Source: Nitrospirota bacterium (lineage in GTDB: Bacteria > Nitrospirota > Nitrospiria > SBBL01 > JAADHI01). Taken from it: a stretch of DNA of 64,000 bases. Positions 44,498-53,572 of this stretch are shown piece after piece; positions within the stretch are counted from its first letter, which is position 1, and every line of letters begins with the position of its first letter. The notes beneath the pieces were generated by a model. The model was given only the letters and a program-made list of their open reading frames with translations, did no database searches and was not told the origin of the DNA. The position numbers and the translations under genes were made by a program. The stretch covers positions 1 through 64,000 of the forward strand of contig JAJDBT010000016.1 in NCBI GenBank assembly GCA_029261215.1, written 5' to 3'.

Positions 44498-45307
44498 TTA
44501 ACGGTCGTGGCAAACGAGACAAAGGGTCGCAGCCGGGGCTCTGAGAAAAGGGCGAACGCTTTCGTTGTGAGGATTATGACAGCTATCGCACTCCAGCATG
44601 CCGCCTGTGGTGCGAACCAGTGTGGATAAATGGTCCACACTGGAAAGGTTCTCTTGCGGCAAGTCGAGATAGGAGGAGGTATTTGATGTCGGCAAAACCA
44701 GTCCATTCGCTTGCTGGTCGGGAAGCGCCCAATATCGCGAGCGGGTCACGGTTGGATTCAGAGGCGTAAATCGGCCATCGGGCCTCCGGGGATAACGAAT
44801 GGAGATGGGATGATCTACACGGCTCAAAGGCGGCGCCCCCCGCACACCGGACATGCCGTTAAAGGGGACATTGGCTGTCGCGCCGATCCGAGGATTATCG
44901 ACATTAATGCCATGCATGTCCGTACCCAATGCGCCGTCATGACATGAGAGACAAACCAGCGAAGGCCCTGTCGGGTGATTATAGGGGTGTTCTTTGAGCG
45001 GCAGGGTTTGCTGGGTTGTGTACGTCGTCTCGGAGTGGCTTTTGTCCCACAAAGGCGGCGGCTGAACAACCTTCACGGCTTTTTCTTTGGGGGCTTCTGA
45101 TTGATCATCCACATGCGTTTGCCCTGGCAAACCATCGGTATGACAGATTGTACAGCTGTTTGTGCCTTCGGCCATTGGGGCGGCGATGAGATTATGTCGT
45201 GTTTGATTGACGGCTTCAAGCGGGGAGGCTTCGATGATGCCTGTTTGTGGAGACAGGCTTGTGAGCATAAGAACGGTTCCCGCAATTTGAAGTCCTCTTT
45301 TAATCAT
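44498..45307 (-). CDS. Periplasmic tetrahaem c-type cytochrome
   Basis: A 269-residue exported cytochrome with a signal peptide ([16 protein letters not shown]) and four CxxCH motifs: CTICH, CLSCH, CDSCH and CLVCH. The last two sit in a doubled CxxCH arrangement (ECDSCHNPH ... LCLVCHD) typical of the doubled-CXXCH multihaem family. It would carry electrons in the periplasm. The ATG overlaps the glmM stop codon (ATGA), so the two genes are translationally coupled, which is unusual for a cell-wall enzyme and a cytochrome. Confidence 0.85.
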   Translation of the reverse strand: MIKRGLQIAGTVLMLTSLSPQTGIIEASPLEAVNQTRHNLIAAPMAEGTNSCTICHTDGLPGQTHVDDQSEAPKEKAVKVVQPPPLWDKSHSETTYTTQQTLPLKEHPYNHPTGPSLVCLSCHDGALGTDMHGINVDNPRIGATANVPFNGMSGVRGAPPLSRVDHPISIRYPRRPDGRFTPLNPTVTRSRYWALPDQQANGLVLPTSNTSSYLDLPQENLSSVDHLSTLVRTTGGMLECDSCHNPHNESVRPFLRAPAATLCLVCHDR

Positions 45308-46662
45308 TTTTTAGCCCCTATTTTTGCCTCGACTAACGCGCACAAGGTTTTGGACATTTCTGAAATGACCGCATGGTCTTCCCCTTCGATCATGACCCGA
45401 AGCAGAAGCTCTGTCCCCGAATAACGAACCAATATTCGTCCGGTGCCCGCCAGCTTTTGTTCACAGTCTGAAATGGTTTGCTGGACTTCAGGGATATCCG
45501 CCAAATCTCGTTTCTCTCTGACATAGACATTTTCCAAGACCTGCGGCAAGGCCGTCATGCAATTTGTGATTTCTGAAACGGATCTTCCGCTTCGCACGAT
45601 GAGGGAAAGGAATTGAAGCGCTGTAACCAGGCCATCCCCTGTCGTATTATAATCCAGAAAGATGACATGACCCGACTGTTCACCGCCTAAATTATAGGCC
45701 CCCTTTACCATGCGTTCAATCACGTAACGATCTCCGACCTGTGTCCGAAGCACATGGATGCCTTTGGGATTGAGCGCCAATTCCACACCCATATTACTCA
45801 TTTGGGTCGTGACAAGGGTTTCGCCCTTTAATCGCCGATCTTCCTGCATGGCGAGCGCAAATGCTACAAGCAGGGCATCGCCATCCACAACATTTCCGTG
45901 CTCATTGACGAGGATCACCCGATCCGCATCACCATCGTGCGCGATGCCAATATGGGCCGCATGCTCAATCACCGCTTTTTGTAAACTTTCAGGGTAAAGA
46001 GAACCACATTGATCGTTAATGTTGGTTCCATTGGGGTTGTTATTGATCACAACCACATCTGCGCCCAACTCTCTCAGTGCCATCGGCGCAACCCGGTAGG
46101 CCGCGCCGTTCGCGCAATCCACCACAACCTTAAGGCCTTGAAAATCAAGTCCCTTCGGTAAAGAATTTTTCACAAATTCAATATAGCGGCCTTCGACATC
46201 ATCGATTCGGAAGACTTTCCCGATTTCTTTTGCTGTTGGGCGGATTGCGTCAATTTCCCCAGAAAAAAGCAGGTTTTCAATCTGGTTTTCAACATGATCG
46301 GGAAGCTTGAAACCATCTTTTGAAAAGAATTTAATCCCATTATCCTGAAAAGAATTATGGGAAGCGGAGATCATCACACCCGCATCGACGCGAAGACTTC
46401 GGGCAAGAAAGGCAATGGCCGGTGTCGGAAGCGGCCCCACGAGAATGACATCAACCCCCAGAGAACAAATTCCGGAGGTCAGGGCCGACTCGATCATGTA
46501 ACAAGACAGGCGGGTATCTTTCCCGATGACGATACGATGCCGTCCCGCCTTGTGCTTAAAAATATGGGCAGCGGCGCGGCCAAGCTTCATCGCGGTTTCA
46601 ACCGTCATCGGCTCAATATTTGCGATGCCACGGACACCATCTGTTCCGAAAAGCTTTCCCAT
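45304..46662 (-). CDS. glmM: Phosphoglucosamine mutase GlmM
   Basis: A 452-residue cytoplasmic enzyme converting glucosamine-6-phosphate to glucosamine-1-phosphate for peptidoglycan and LPS. The N-terminus [14 protein letters not shown], the phosphoserine loop [13 protein letters not shown], the metal loop AHDGDADRV and the C-terminal [17 protein letters not shown] are intact. Length is normal. It is followed by a coupled cytochrome gene; upstream, 19 bases away, is the PPIase gene on the same strand. Confidence 0.97.
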   Translation of the reverse strand: MGKLFGTDGVRGIANIEPMTVETAMKLGRAAAHIFKHKAGRHRIVIGKDTRLSCYMIESALTSGICSLGVDVILVGPLPTPAIAFLARSLRVDAGVMISASHNSFQDNGIKFFSKDGFKLPDHVENQIENLLFSGEIDAIRPTAKEIGKVFRIDDVEGRYIEFVKNSLPKGLDFQGLKVVVDCANGAAYRVAPMALRELGADVVVINNNPNGTNINDQCGSLYPESLQKAVIEHAAHIGIAHDGDADRVILVNEHGNVVDGDALLVAFALAMQEDRRLKGETLVTTQMSNMGVELALNPKGIHVLRTQVGDRYVIERMVKGAYNLGGEQSGHVIFLDYNTTGDGLVTALQFLSLIVRSGRSVSEITNCMTALPQVLENVYVREKRDLADIPEVQQTISDCEQKLAGTGRILVRYSGTELLLRVMIEGEDHAVISEMSKTLCALVEAKIGAKK

Positions 46663-46681
46663 GTTGGTCTCTTGTTAAGTC

Positions 46682-47548
46682 TTAATGATCCATGCCGGGC
46701 ATACCAGGCATTTGTGGCGGAGGCGAGGATGCAGCCTTTCGAAGGGCCTCATCATTGATCACAACCTTGGCCTTCGCCTTGAGCTGATCGATTTCCCAGT
46801 TAATCATTGTACCACGCAGGGCCTGAAGTTGTGCCGGAGTTAAGGTTTCGTATTCTCCAGGAGGCCGTGATGCCGATTTACGAATAATATGGTAGCCGAA
46901 CTGACTTTTTACGGGGCCGCTGACTTCATCTTTTTTCATCGCAAAAGCGGCATCGGCAAACTCTTTAACCATGCGGTCCCGCGTGAAAAAGCCCAAATCT
47001 CCGCCACGCGCCGCACTCGCAGGATCGATAGAAACTTCTTTGGCCAGCGTTTCAAAAGCCGTCCCGCCATCCAGTTTTTTCTTGGCGGCTTTCGCTTCGT
47101 CCTCTGTTTTCACCAAAATATGACTTGCTTGCACTTCACCAAATTCAGCCTTGTTTTTATTGTAATAGGCCTTCATCGCGGCTTCAGTCACTTTTTCCTG
47201 AATAATTTTATTGACCATTTCGTTAATGACAAATTCCTTGGTCAATTCTGAAATACGTTCTTTAATTTCATTACTTTTTTCGAGACCGTTTTTAATGCCC
47301 GCCTGATTTAAAACTTCCCGTGCGATCAAGAGGTCGAGCAGCTCTTTTTTCCCCTCATAGGAATTAAAATTCCCTTGCCCTTCCTGTGTGAGGCGGCTCA
47401 TGCGTTTTTCAAACAAGGCCGTCGAAATCGAAACCCCATCCACATTTGCAATTTCATCGGAAGGGCCCGCATAAAGATTTGGGGTCAAAGAAAAAACCGA
47501 AAACACAATTAGGACAAAAAGAGTGCTACTTACTTTTGAGTTTTGCAT
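46682..47548 (-). CDS. Exported peptidyl-prolyl isomerase (parvulin/SurA-like)
   Basis: A 288-residue exported foldase: signal peptide (SSTLFVLIVFSVFSLTP...YAGP), an N-terminal SurA/PrsA-type helical region (about 30-125), then a parvulin domain (about 135-225) with VQASHILVKTEDEA, SIDPASAARGGDLGFF and KSQFGYHIIRK. The C-terminal tail is Pro/Met-rich (PPPQMPGMPGMDH), a possible metal or partner site. It probably helps fold outer-membrane or periplasmic proteins. Length fits PpiC-type exported enzymes. Confidence 0.9.
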   Translation of the reverse strand: MQNSKVSSTLFVLIVFSVFSLTPNLYAGPSDEIANVDGVSISTALFEKRMSRLTQEGQGNFNSYEGKKELLDLLIAREVLNQAGIKNGLEKSNEIKERISELTKEFVINEMVNKIIQEKVTEAAMKAYYNKNKAEFGEVQASHILVKTEDEAKAAKKKLDGGTAFETLAKEVSIDPASAARGGDLGFFTRDRMVKEFADAAFAMKKDEVSGPVKSQFGYHIIRKSASRPPGEYETLTPAQLQALRGTMINWEIDQLKAKAKVVINDEALRKAASSPPPQMPGMPGMDH

Positions 47549-47766
47549 TAAAATCCTCCATTAAAAAAAGCCGACAATATTCTACCTTTAAAAAGAATAA
47601 AAGATCAACGGGTTTTATGGCACATCGCATCACAGGACAAATCGCCTGTGTTCCAGCGAATTTTGATGTTTTCAATTCTTGACTTCGAGAGGAGGAGCCC
47701 GTAAAATTTGAGGCTCTAAACCCTTGTTAATTCATATAAATCAAGTTTGATTATAAGGATTTTTTT

Positions 47767-48234
47767 GTGAGATGGGCAGCCTGGATCGCGACCTGCGGCG
47801 GCATCGGATATTTTCCATACTTCCCCGGAACCATCGGCAGCCTCGCCGGGCTTCTTCTTTTTCTCCCATTGCGGCATCTCTCTATTCCAAGCTACACGGT
47901 CTTTCTGATCGTCCTTTTTGCGCTTGGGGTCTACACCGCCACGGCAGCGGAACCTTATTTCAAAAAAAAGGACGCAAGCCACATTGTGATTGATGAACTG
48001 CACGCCATCCTGTTTGTTTGTTATCTGCTTCCCCCTACTTATGCCTGGTGGATTGCCGGGTTTATCGTCTTTCGTTTTTTCGATATCAAAAAGCCGCGCC
48101 CCATTCGAAGATTTGAAAAATGGCCGGGCGGCTGGGGCGTCATGGCCGATGACTCCGTTGCCGCACTCTATACCGTCGCAGTGCTTCGCCTGGCTGACTT
48201 TTTTATCCGTATGGGGAATTTTAAGTTTGGATAA
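47767..48234 (+). CDS. pgpA: Phosphatidylglycerophosphatase A
   Basis: A 155-residue membrane enzyme making phosphatidylglycerol from its phosphate. The start is GTG 47767, and the N-terminus RWAAWIATCGGIGYFPYFPGTIGSL plus HIVIDELHAILF (catalytic Asp-Glu) and RFFDIKKPRPIRRFEKWPGGWGVMADD are highly characteristic. Length is normal. Its 3' end overlaps the TTG start of the following cinA-C gene by eight bases. Confidence 0.95.
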   Translation: MRWAAWIATCGGIGYFPYFPGTIGSLAGLLLFLPLRHLSIPSYTVFLIVLFALGVYTATAAEPYFKKKDASHIVIDELHAILFVCYLLPPTYAWWIAGFIVFRFFDIKKPRPIRRFEKWPGGWGVMADDSVAALYTVAVLRLADFFIRMGNFKFG

Positions 48235-48739
48235 CCCTGAACTCACAAATGCATCCACCCCGACAGACAATGAAATTGAAACACACATTGGGGCCTTGCT
48301 CATCCAAAAAGGCTGGAAAATCTCAGTCGCTGAATCCTGCACAGGAGGCAGAATCGCAAGCCGCCTCACACGCGTCGCGGGAAGCTCTCGTTATTTTGAA
48401 TCCGCCTGCATAACCTACAGCAACAATTCCAAGGAACGCCTGCTCTCTGTTTCACACGCCCTGCTCGAAAAAAAAGGCGCAGTTTCGGCCGAAATCGCCA
48501 GGGCAATGGCCGAAGGCATCCGAAAAAAAGAAGCTGTGGATCTGGCTTTATCAGTGACCGGTATTGCCGGCCCTGGGGGGGGCAGTCAAGAAAAGCCGGT
48601 CGGGCTCGTCTACATCGCCCTTTCTGATTTAAAACAAACCACCGTGACCGAGCACCATTTCCAGGGAAATCGGGAACAAATCCAGGCTAAAGCGACACAA
48701 ACCGCACTTGAAATAATCAAACAGGCGCTGAGCACTTAA
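48227..48739 (+). CDS. pncC: CinA C-terminal domain protein (PncC-type NMN amidohydrolase)
   Basis: A 170-residue protein of the CinA C-terminal family, which deamidates nicotinamide mononucleotide to nicotinate mononucleotide in NAD salvage. GWKISVAESCTGGRIASRLT is the family start; VTGIAGPGGGSQEKPVGLVYIAL follows. The start is taken as TTG 48227, inside the end of pgpA; the ORF-track start at 47990 lies in the other frame of pgpA. The usual N-terminal MoCF-like domain is absent, as in PncC-only proteins. recA follows 129 bases later. Confidence 0.87.
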   Translation: MDNPELTNASTPTDNEIETHIGALLIQKGWKISVAESCTGGRIASRLTRVAGSSRYFESACITYSNNSKERLLSVSHALLEKKGAVSAEIARAMAEGIRKKEAVDLALSVTGIAGPGGGSQEKPVGLVYIALSDLKQTTVTEHHFQGNREQIQAKATQTALEIIKQALST

Positions 48740-48803
48740 TAATAATCTGCAAAAATGATATAAAGACCCTCAAATAGGGAAGCCGTGCTTCGAACAAGCA
48801 ATT

Positions 48804-48817
48804 GAACGACATCGTTC
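48804..48817. promoter_or_regulatory. Candidate operator upstream of recA
   Basis: GAACGACATCGTTC is an inverted repeat of GAACGA around two bases, 52 bases before the recA ATG. It resembles LexA-type boxes built on GAAC/GTTC half-sites, although the spacing (six bases between GAAC and GTTC) differs from the Bacillus box. LexA regulation of recA is expected but this site is unproven. Confidence 0.4.
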
Positions 48818-48868
48818 GTTGATTTAAAGCATCACACCACCGTGACGAATTCATTTTAAGGAGATCAA

Positions 48869-49903
48869 ATGGCAGAAAAGGGGAGTAAAGAGAATAATAA
48901 AGAGGGCGCACTAGAACTCGCCATGTCACAAATTGAACGGCAATTCGGGAAAGGTTCAATCATGAGGCTCGGAGCAGGCGATGTGCCGGAGCACATTCCC
49001 GTCATTTCCACCGGCTCGCTCGGACTCGACATGGCCCTGGGAGTGGGCGGCGTCCCGCGCGGCCGGATCATAGAAGTATTTGGTCCCGAGTCTTCCGGGA
49101 AAACCACCCTCACCCTTCATATCATCGCCGAGGCACAAAAATTAGGCGGCACAGCCGCATTCGTTGATGCGGAGCACGCCTTGGATATTCATTATGCCCG
49201 CCGATTGGGGGTCAACAGCGATGACCTGCTGATTTCACAGCCCGATACAGGCGAGCAGGCCCTCGAAATCACCGAAACCCTCGTCCGAAGCGGAGCGCTG
49301 GATGTGGTGGTCATCGATTCAGTCGCCGCCCTCGTCCCCAGAGCGGAAATTGAAGGCGAGATGGGCGATTCCCACATGGGCTTGCAGGCCCGCCTGATGT
49401 CGCAGGCCCTGAGAAAACTCACGGCGGCCATTTCAAGATCGAAAACGTGCGTCATTTTTATTAACCAGATTCGCATGAAAATAGGCGTCATGTTTGGCAA
49501 TCCGGAAACCACCACAGGTGGGAATGCCCTTAAATTTTATGCATCCGTTCGGCTCGACATTCGTAGAATCGAGACTATCAAAGAAGGACAAGAGGCAACC
49601 GGAAACCGGGTCCGGGTCAAGGTGGTCAAAAACAAGGTATCGCCCCCTTTTCGGAAAGCGGAGTTTGATGTACTCTTTAATGTCGGGATTTCTAAATTGG
49701 GAGAACTGCTGGATCTCGCGATTGAAAAGAAAATCGCGGACCGAAGCGGGGCATGGTATTCCTATAAAGATCAGCGCCTGGGGCAAGGCCGGGAAAATGC
49801 CGTTAAATTCCTGGGAGAAAACCCGAAAATGGCGGCCGAGATAGAAAAATTAATCCGGGAAGAAGCGGGACTGCTGAGCTCAAAACCTGCGGTCGAAGGG
49901 TAG
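48869..49903 (+). CDS. recA: Recombinase RecA
   Basis: A 344-residue DNA strand-exchange ATPase and LexA coprotease. Walker [10 protein letters not shown], Walker [13 protein letters not shown] and the [16 protein letters not shown] (loop region) and [22 protein letters not shown] segments are intact. ATG follows AAGGAG by six bases. No intein is present. recX lies two genes downstream, with pilT in between. Confidence 0.98.
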   Translation: MAEKGSKENNKEGALELAMSQIERQFGKGSIMRLGAGDVPEHIPVISTGSLGLDMALGVGGVPRGRIIEVFGPESSGKTTLTLHIIAEAQKLGGTAAFVDAEHALDIHYARRLGVNSDDLLISQPDTGEQALEITETLVRSGALDVVVIDSVAALVPRAEIEGEMGDSHMGLQARLMSQALRKLTAAISRSKTCVIFINQIRMKIGVMFGNPETTTGGNALKFYASVRLDIRRIETIKEGQEATGNRVRVKVVKNKVSPPFRKAEFDVLFNVGISKLGELLDLAIEKKIADRSGAWYSYKDQRLGQGRENAVKFLGENPKMAAEIEKLIREEAGLLSSKPAVEG

Positions 49904-49998
49904 GGCAATATCATTTAATCGTTTCTTCAATGAGCCATTCCCCAGGAACAGTGGTAAGCTCTTAGGGATTTACTTCACTTCAGACATGGAGGGTTCAC

Positions 49999-51141
49999 AT
50001 GAATATCGACACCTTGTTAAAGGCCTCGATGGAGACGGGCGCATCCGATCTTCATATCAAGGTGGGCGCTTCGCCGATGGTGCGCATCAATGGACAACTT
50101 CAACCGCTGGCACAATTTCAGCGAATGGGGAAAGATGAGATTACGGCCCTGGCCTTTTCCGTGCTTAGCCCAGCGCAGAGAGAAACGTTTAAAGAAAGTC
50201 GAGAAATTGATCTCGCCTACGGCGCAGCGGGTCTGGGGCGTTTTCGGGTCAGCATCTTCATGCAACGCGGCACCGTCGCGGCCGTTTTTCGGGTAATCCC
50301 AAGCAAAATCCTCTCTTTGAACGATCTGGTTTTACCCGATGCAATCCAGAAACTTGCCATGGAGCATCGTGGCCTTGTATTGGTCACCGGCACCACTGGA
50401 AGCGGAAAATCAACGACGCTCGCCTCAATCGTCGATATCATCAACACCACACAAACCTCAAATATCATCACCATTGAAGATCCCATAGAATTTCTGCACC
50501 GGGACAAAAAAGGCATTGTGAGCCAACGGGAAATTGGCATGGACACCGATTCTTTTGGCGGCGCCCTCCGCTCTGCCCTGCGACAGGACCCGGACGCCAT
50601 TATGGTCGGAGAAATGCGTGATTTTGAAACCATCAGCACAGCCCTCACCGCCGCTGAAACCGGACATCTGGTGTTAAGCACCCTGCATACCCTGGATGCC
50701 ACCGAAACCATCAACCGCATTATTTCGGTCTTCCCGCCCTATCACCATGATCAGGTGCGCATGCAGCTCGCCACTGTTTTAAAGGGCATTATTTCACAAC
50801 GCTTGATTCCGCGTTCCGATGGCGCCGGACGTGTCCCCGCCGTCGAAGTCATGATCACCACTCAAACCATTGCGGAAGCCATTACGGATTCTGAAAAAAC
50901 ACGTAACATTCACGACATTATCGCCGCAGGAAAATCACAATACGGGATGCAGACCTTTGATCAGTCTATTTATGGTCATTTTCAGAACGGCATCATTTCC
51001 TATGAAGAAGCCCTAAAATGGACCAGCAACCCGGAAGATTTTGAACTGAAAGTGAAAGGCGTTGAAAGCACAAGCGAGAGCTGGGACAATGCACAAGGAC
51101 AAACAAGCGGGGAATCAGAATTTGAAATCGACCGCTTTTGA
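49999..51141 (+). CDS. pilT: Twitching-motility ATPase PilT/PilU family
   Basis: A 380-residue hexameric ATPase that retracts type IV pili. N-terminal PAS-like region (ASDLHIKVGASPMVRINGQL), Walker A GTTGSGKST, the Asp box TIEDPIEF, Walker B DAIMVGEMRD and His box HLVLSTLHTLDA are present. The C-terminal tail beyond residue 345 is unusually acidic and low in hydrophobics (GVESTSESWDNAQGQTSGESEFE) and is absent from classical PilT, so it may be PilU-like or differ in regulation. No other pilus genes are in the window. Confidence 0.92.
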   Translation: MNIDTLLKASMETGASDLHIKVGASPMVRINGQLQPLAQFQRMGKDEITALAFSVLSPAQRETFKESREIDLAYGAAGLGRFRVSIFMQRGTVAAVFRVIPSKILSLNDLVLPDAIQKLAMEHRGLVLVTGTTGSGKSTTLASIVDIINTTQTSNIITIEDPIEFLHRDKKGIVSQREIGMDTDSFGGALRSALRQDPDAIMVGEMRDFETISTALTAAETGHLVLSTLHTLDATETINRIISVFPPYHHDQVRMQLATVLKGIISQRLIPRSDGAGRVPAVEVMITTQTIAEAITDSEKTRNIHDIIAAGKSQYGMQTFDQSIYGHFQNGIISYEEALKWTSNPEDFELKVKGVESTSESWDNAQGQTSGESEFEIDRF

Positions 51142-51607
51142 GGATTCCATTGCATCGGCGAAAAAAACGGCCTACAAACTATTATCCTATCGCGATCACA
51201 GCTCCCATGAAGTCATTAAAAAACTGCGCGCAAAAGGCTTTTCAGAAACAACCATCACCCAGACCCTCTCTTTCCTAAAAAAAATTCAACTGATTGACGA
51301 CCCAAAATTTGTCCGGGAGTGGTCTCGCTTTCGGGTCGAGCGGGACCACTATGGGCCATTCCGTCTTCGAGGGGAACTCCTAAAAAAAGGATTCTCGCCG
51401 GAAGAAATTGATCCCCTTGTGCGAGATCTTTCCCAGGAATATGACATTTTATCTGTTATCGAGCACGCCCTGACGCAGCGCTATAAAGACCTTTCCGAAC
51501 TTCAGGAAGAAAAGCCCCGCCGCCGCGCTTTTGACTATCTTCGCCGAAAAGGACATGACACCCACGCCATCCTGGCCGTCTTTAGAAAAATCGGAATCAT
51601 CTCCTAG
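51089..51607 (+). CDS. recX: Regulatory protein RecX
   Basis: A 172-residue modulator of RecA filaments with the repeated three-helix units of the family: AYKLLSYRDHSSHEVIKKLRAKGFSE, IDDPKFVREWSRFRVERDHYGPFRLRGELLKKGFS and AFDYLRRKGHD. ATG 51089 begins inside the pilT 3' end; the preceding bases GGGACA are a weak ribosome site. The ORF extension to TTG 51062 is less likely. Overlap with pilT suggests a recA-pilT-recX unit. Confidence 0.85.
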   Translation: MHKDKQAGNQNLKSTAFEDSIASAKKTAYKLLSYRDHSSHEVIKKLRAKGFSETTITQTLSFLKKIQLIDDPKFVREWSRFRVERDHYGPFRLRGELLKKGFSPEEIDPLVRDLSQEYDILSVIEHALTQRYKDLSELQEEKPRRRAFDYLRRKGHDTHAILAVFRKIGIIS

Positions 51608-51647
51608 CACCTCCTCATCGCACCGACAGAACAGGGTTATTTTTGTC

Positions 51648-51676
51648 TTGAATTTTACCGACCAGTCAACTATGAT
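51648..51676 (+). promoter_or_regulatory. Sigma-70 promoter of the TetR gene with internal operator-like site
   Basis: TTGAAT, exactly 17 bases, TATGAT. The spacer contains ACCGACCAGTC, the core seen in many TetR-family operators, so self-repression is likely. Transcription would start at about 51684, the A of the ATG chosen for the TetR gene. Confidence 0.65.
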
Positions 51677-51683
51677 GAGGGTT

Positions 51684-52277
51684 ATGGGACGGACGAGCGA
51701 TGCAAAAACGCGCATTTTGGAAAGCGCGCAAGCCCTATTTTATGCACGAAGCAGTGAAAATGTCGGCGTACAGGAAATCTGCACCCATGCGGGGGTTCAA
51801 AAAGGGAGCTTTTATCACTATTTTTCATCCAAAACCGAACTCATCCTCGCGGTCGCGGCCCGTTACAACAGCGCCACTTGTGAGCATCTTGCCAAGACCG
51901 TCTTCTCCCAAAATAGGCCAGCTCTGAAAAAGATAGACCACCTTTTTGAAGTGGTCTATCTTTTTCACAAAAAAGCCAAGTTGGAAACAGGAAAAGTGCA
52001 GGGCTGTTTCAATATCAATCTCAGCGCCGAACTCAGCACTCAAGATCCAGACATCCACCAAAAACTCGCACAGCATTTATCTGACAGCATCGTCCCGATT
52101 GAAGCCGTGCTCAAGCAGGCTCTTGAAGATGGATCGCTCAGCACTACAGTGGATACACACAACTCAGCGGAAGCGATTTTTGCTTACCTGCAAGGACTGG
52201 TTGTCATGGCCAAAGCCCAAAACGATCCGGATGTGATTCGCCGTCTCTCAAAAGGGGTCAGAGCCCTCATCAAATAA
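51684..52277 (+). CDS. TetR-family transcriptional regulator
   Basis: A 197-residue repressor with an N-terminal helix-turn-helix (ILESAQALFYARSSENVGVQEICTHAGVQKGSFYHYFSSKTELI) and an all-helical ligand domain. The ATG at 51684 is chosen because the promoter predicts transcription beginning at that base; ATGs at 51672 and 51675 overlap the -10 box. The mRNA would be leaderless. It is followed 41 bases later by an SDR gene on the same strand and probably regulates it and itself. The ligand is unknown. Confidence 0.88.
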   Translation: MGRTSDAKTRILESAQALFYARSSENVGVQEICTHAGVQKGSFYHYFSSKTELILAVAARYNSATCEHLAKTVFSQNRPALKKIDHLFEVVYLFHKKAKLETGKVQGCFNINLSAELSTQDPDIHQKLAQHLSDSIVPIEAVLKQALEDGSLSTTVDTHNSAEAIFAYLQGLVVMAKAQNDPDVIRRLSKGVRALIK

Positions 52278-52318
52278 ACACGCGAAACAATTCAACCCAA
52301 AGGAGAAGGAGAACAAAC

Positions 52319-53065
52319 ATGAAATTAAAAGACAAAGTCGCCGTAATCACCGGCGGAAACAGCGGCATCGGATTAAGCATTGCTCAGGAATTCAAGGCGC
52401 AGGGGGCTAAGGTCGCCATTTTGGGACGGAACAAAGTCACTCTGGAAGCTGCAGCAAAAAGCTTGGGAGAAAACACCGTGACCGTTCAGGGTGATGTCAC
52501 CCGCATCTCCGATTTGGAGCAACTTTACCGCGAAACACGCGCAGCCTTCGGCAAAATAGATATCCTGGTGGCCAACGCCGGTATCGCCAAACCCATGCCT
52601 TTTAGTGAAATTGATGAAGCCGCCTTTGATGAAACAGCGAACATCAATTTCAAAGGCACCTTTTTTACCGTACAGCGGGCCGTACCGCATCTCAACAAAG
52701 GCGCTTCCATTATTTTGGTTGGATCGATTGCGGGTCAAATCGGTTATCCCGGCATGTCTGTCTATAGCGCGACAAAAGCGGCGATGCGCTCCCTCGCACG
52801 GAGTTTTTCCGCTGAACTGCTTCCAATGGGGATTCGTGTCAACAATTTAAGCCCCGGCCCCATCAAGACCCCTATTTTTGACAAAATGGGGCTGTCAAAA
52901 GAAGAGGTTGATGCCTTTGGAGAACAAATGAAAACGCAGGTTCCGATGGCGCGTTTAGGAGAATCTCACGAAATGGCAAAAGCCGCACTCTTTTTGGCTT
53001 CGTCCGATTCATCCTACGTCGCGGGCATCGATCTGGTGGCCGACGGCGGCATGAGCCAGATCTAA
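52319..53065 (+). CDS. Short-chain dehydrogenase/reductase
   Basis: A 248-residue NAD(P)-dependent oxidoreductase of the classical SDR type. The nucleotide-binding TGGNSGIG, NAG motif (LVANAG), catalytic Ser (ILVGSIAG), Tyr-x-x-x-Lys (YSATK) and C-terminal PG(P)IKTP are intact. Arg36-type residue in LGRNKV suggests NADPH preference. ATG follows AAGGAGAAGGAG. Cotranscribed with the TetR gene; substrate unknown. Confidence 0.92.
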   Translation: MKLKDKVAVITGGNSGIGLSIAQEFKAQGAKVAILGRNKVTLEAAAKSLGENTVTVQGDVTRISDLEQLYRETRAAFGKIDILVANAGIAKPMPFSEIDEAAFDETANINFKGTFFTVQRAVPHLNKGASIILVGSIAGQIGYPGMSVYSATKAAMRSLARSFSAELLPMGIRVNNLSPGPIKTPIFDKMGLSKEEVDAFGEQMKTQVPMARLGESHEMAKAALFLASSDSSYVAGIDLVADGGMSQI

Positions 53066-53080
53066 GCACATCGTAAAAAT

Positions 53081-53117
53081 GAGAAGGGCGGCAGCCACAG
53101 GGAACGCCGCCCTTCTC
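53081..53117. terminator. Bidirectional intrinsic terminator
   Basis: A 12-bp perfect stem (GAGAAGGGCGGC/GCCGCCCTTCTC) with a 13-base loop between the SDR gene and the convergent rhodanese gene. On the minus strand the stem is followed by ATTTTTACG, giving a T-run for the rhodanese transcript; on the plus strand the T content is weaker. Confidence 0.75.
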
Positions 53118-53124
53118 TGTGATG

Positions 53125-53457
53125 CTATTTAGACGAGTCCAAAGGCAGACCTGCCTCGCTCCAATCTTTTTTGCCTTCAGCATATTTGAAGACATTCGCA
53201 TATCCCGCCGCCACTAAGGCTTCGGCCGCAATACCCGAATTTTCGCAGCTTTCGCTTGCACAGTACACCACCACAGTGTCATTCTTATTCCCCAAAAGTT
53301 GCGGCGCTCTTTTTTCGACTTCATCATGGGGAAGATGAATCGCACCAGGAATATGCCCTTCGTCAAAATATTTCCGGGGAAGGGCCTCGATAATCGTTGT
53401 GGGGGTTTTACTCTCAAGCCGCGCCTTCAAGGCTTCCCGCGAAATGGACCGAACCAT
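53125..53457 (-). CDS. Rhodanese-like sulfurtransferase
   Basis: A 110-residue single-domain rhodanese. The loop VVVYCASESCENSGIAAEAL holds the persulfide-forming Cys plus a second Cys four residues on. KYFDEGHIPGAIHLPHDEVE is the usual middle block. ATG 53457 follows GGAGGAAAAC; the ORF start 53472 is upstream of the ribosome site. It is divergent from a MarR gene, and the shared region has two strong operator-like palindromes, so MarR control is likely. It may supply or detoxify sulfane sulfur. Confidence 0.92.
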   Translation of the reverse strand: MVRSISREALKARLESKTPTTIIEALPRKYFDEGHIPGAIHLPHDEVEKRAPQLLGNKNDTVVVYCASESCENSGIAAEALVAAGYANVFKYAEGKKDWSEAGLPLDSSK

Positions 53458-53498
53458 GTTTTCCTCCTTCATTTCAGGGTGAGTTCACAATGCCATAT

Positions 53499-53514
53499 AG
53501 TTGCATATGCAACT
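53499..53514. promoter_or_regulatory. MarR-type operator 1
   Basis: AGTTGCATATGCAACT is a perfect 16-bp palindrome. A near copy lies 37 bases away, centre to centre. It sits just downstream of the predicted rhodanese -10 box, where binding would block elongation. Confidence 0.8.
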
Positions 53515-53520
53515 AAGCTA

Positions 53521-53549
53521 AGATTACCTCAAAAAAGTTGCACATGCAA
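53521..53549 (-). promoter_or_regulatory. Promoter of the rhodanese gene
   Basis: On the minus strand TTGCAT, exactly 17 bases, TAATCT. The -35 box lies inside operator 2. Confidence 0.6.
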
Positions 53550-53551
53550 CT
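53536..53551. promoter_or_regulatory. MarR-type operator 2
   Basis: AGTTGCACATGCAACT differs from operator 1 by one base. It overlaps the -35 boxes of both divergent promoters and so could shut off the rhodanese and MarR genes together. Confidence 0.78.
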
Positions 53552-53566
53552 AAAAAGGGTTATTCT
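53538..53566 (+). promoter_or_regulatory. Promoter of the MarR gene
   Basis: TTGCAC, exactly 17 bases, TATTCT. The predicted start point (about 53573) coincides with the first MarR ATG, giving a leaderless mRNA. Confidence 0.6.
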
Positions 53567-53572
53567 GATCTC

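Noticed and set aside
47716-48369. 217-codon minus-strand ORF over pgpA and cinA-C
   Set aside because: Overlaps two well recognised genes on the other strand; no ribosome site or family.
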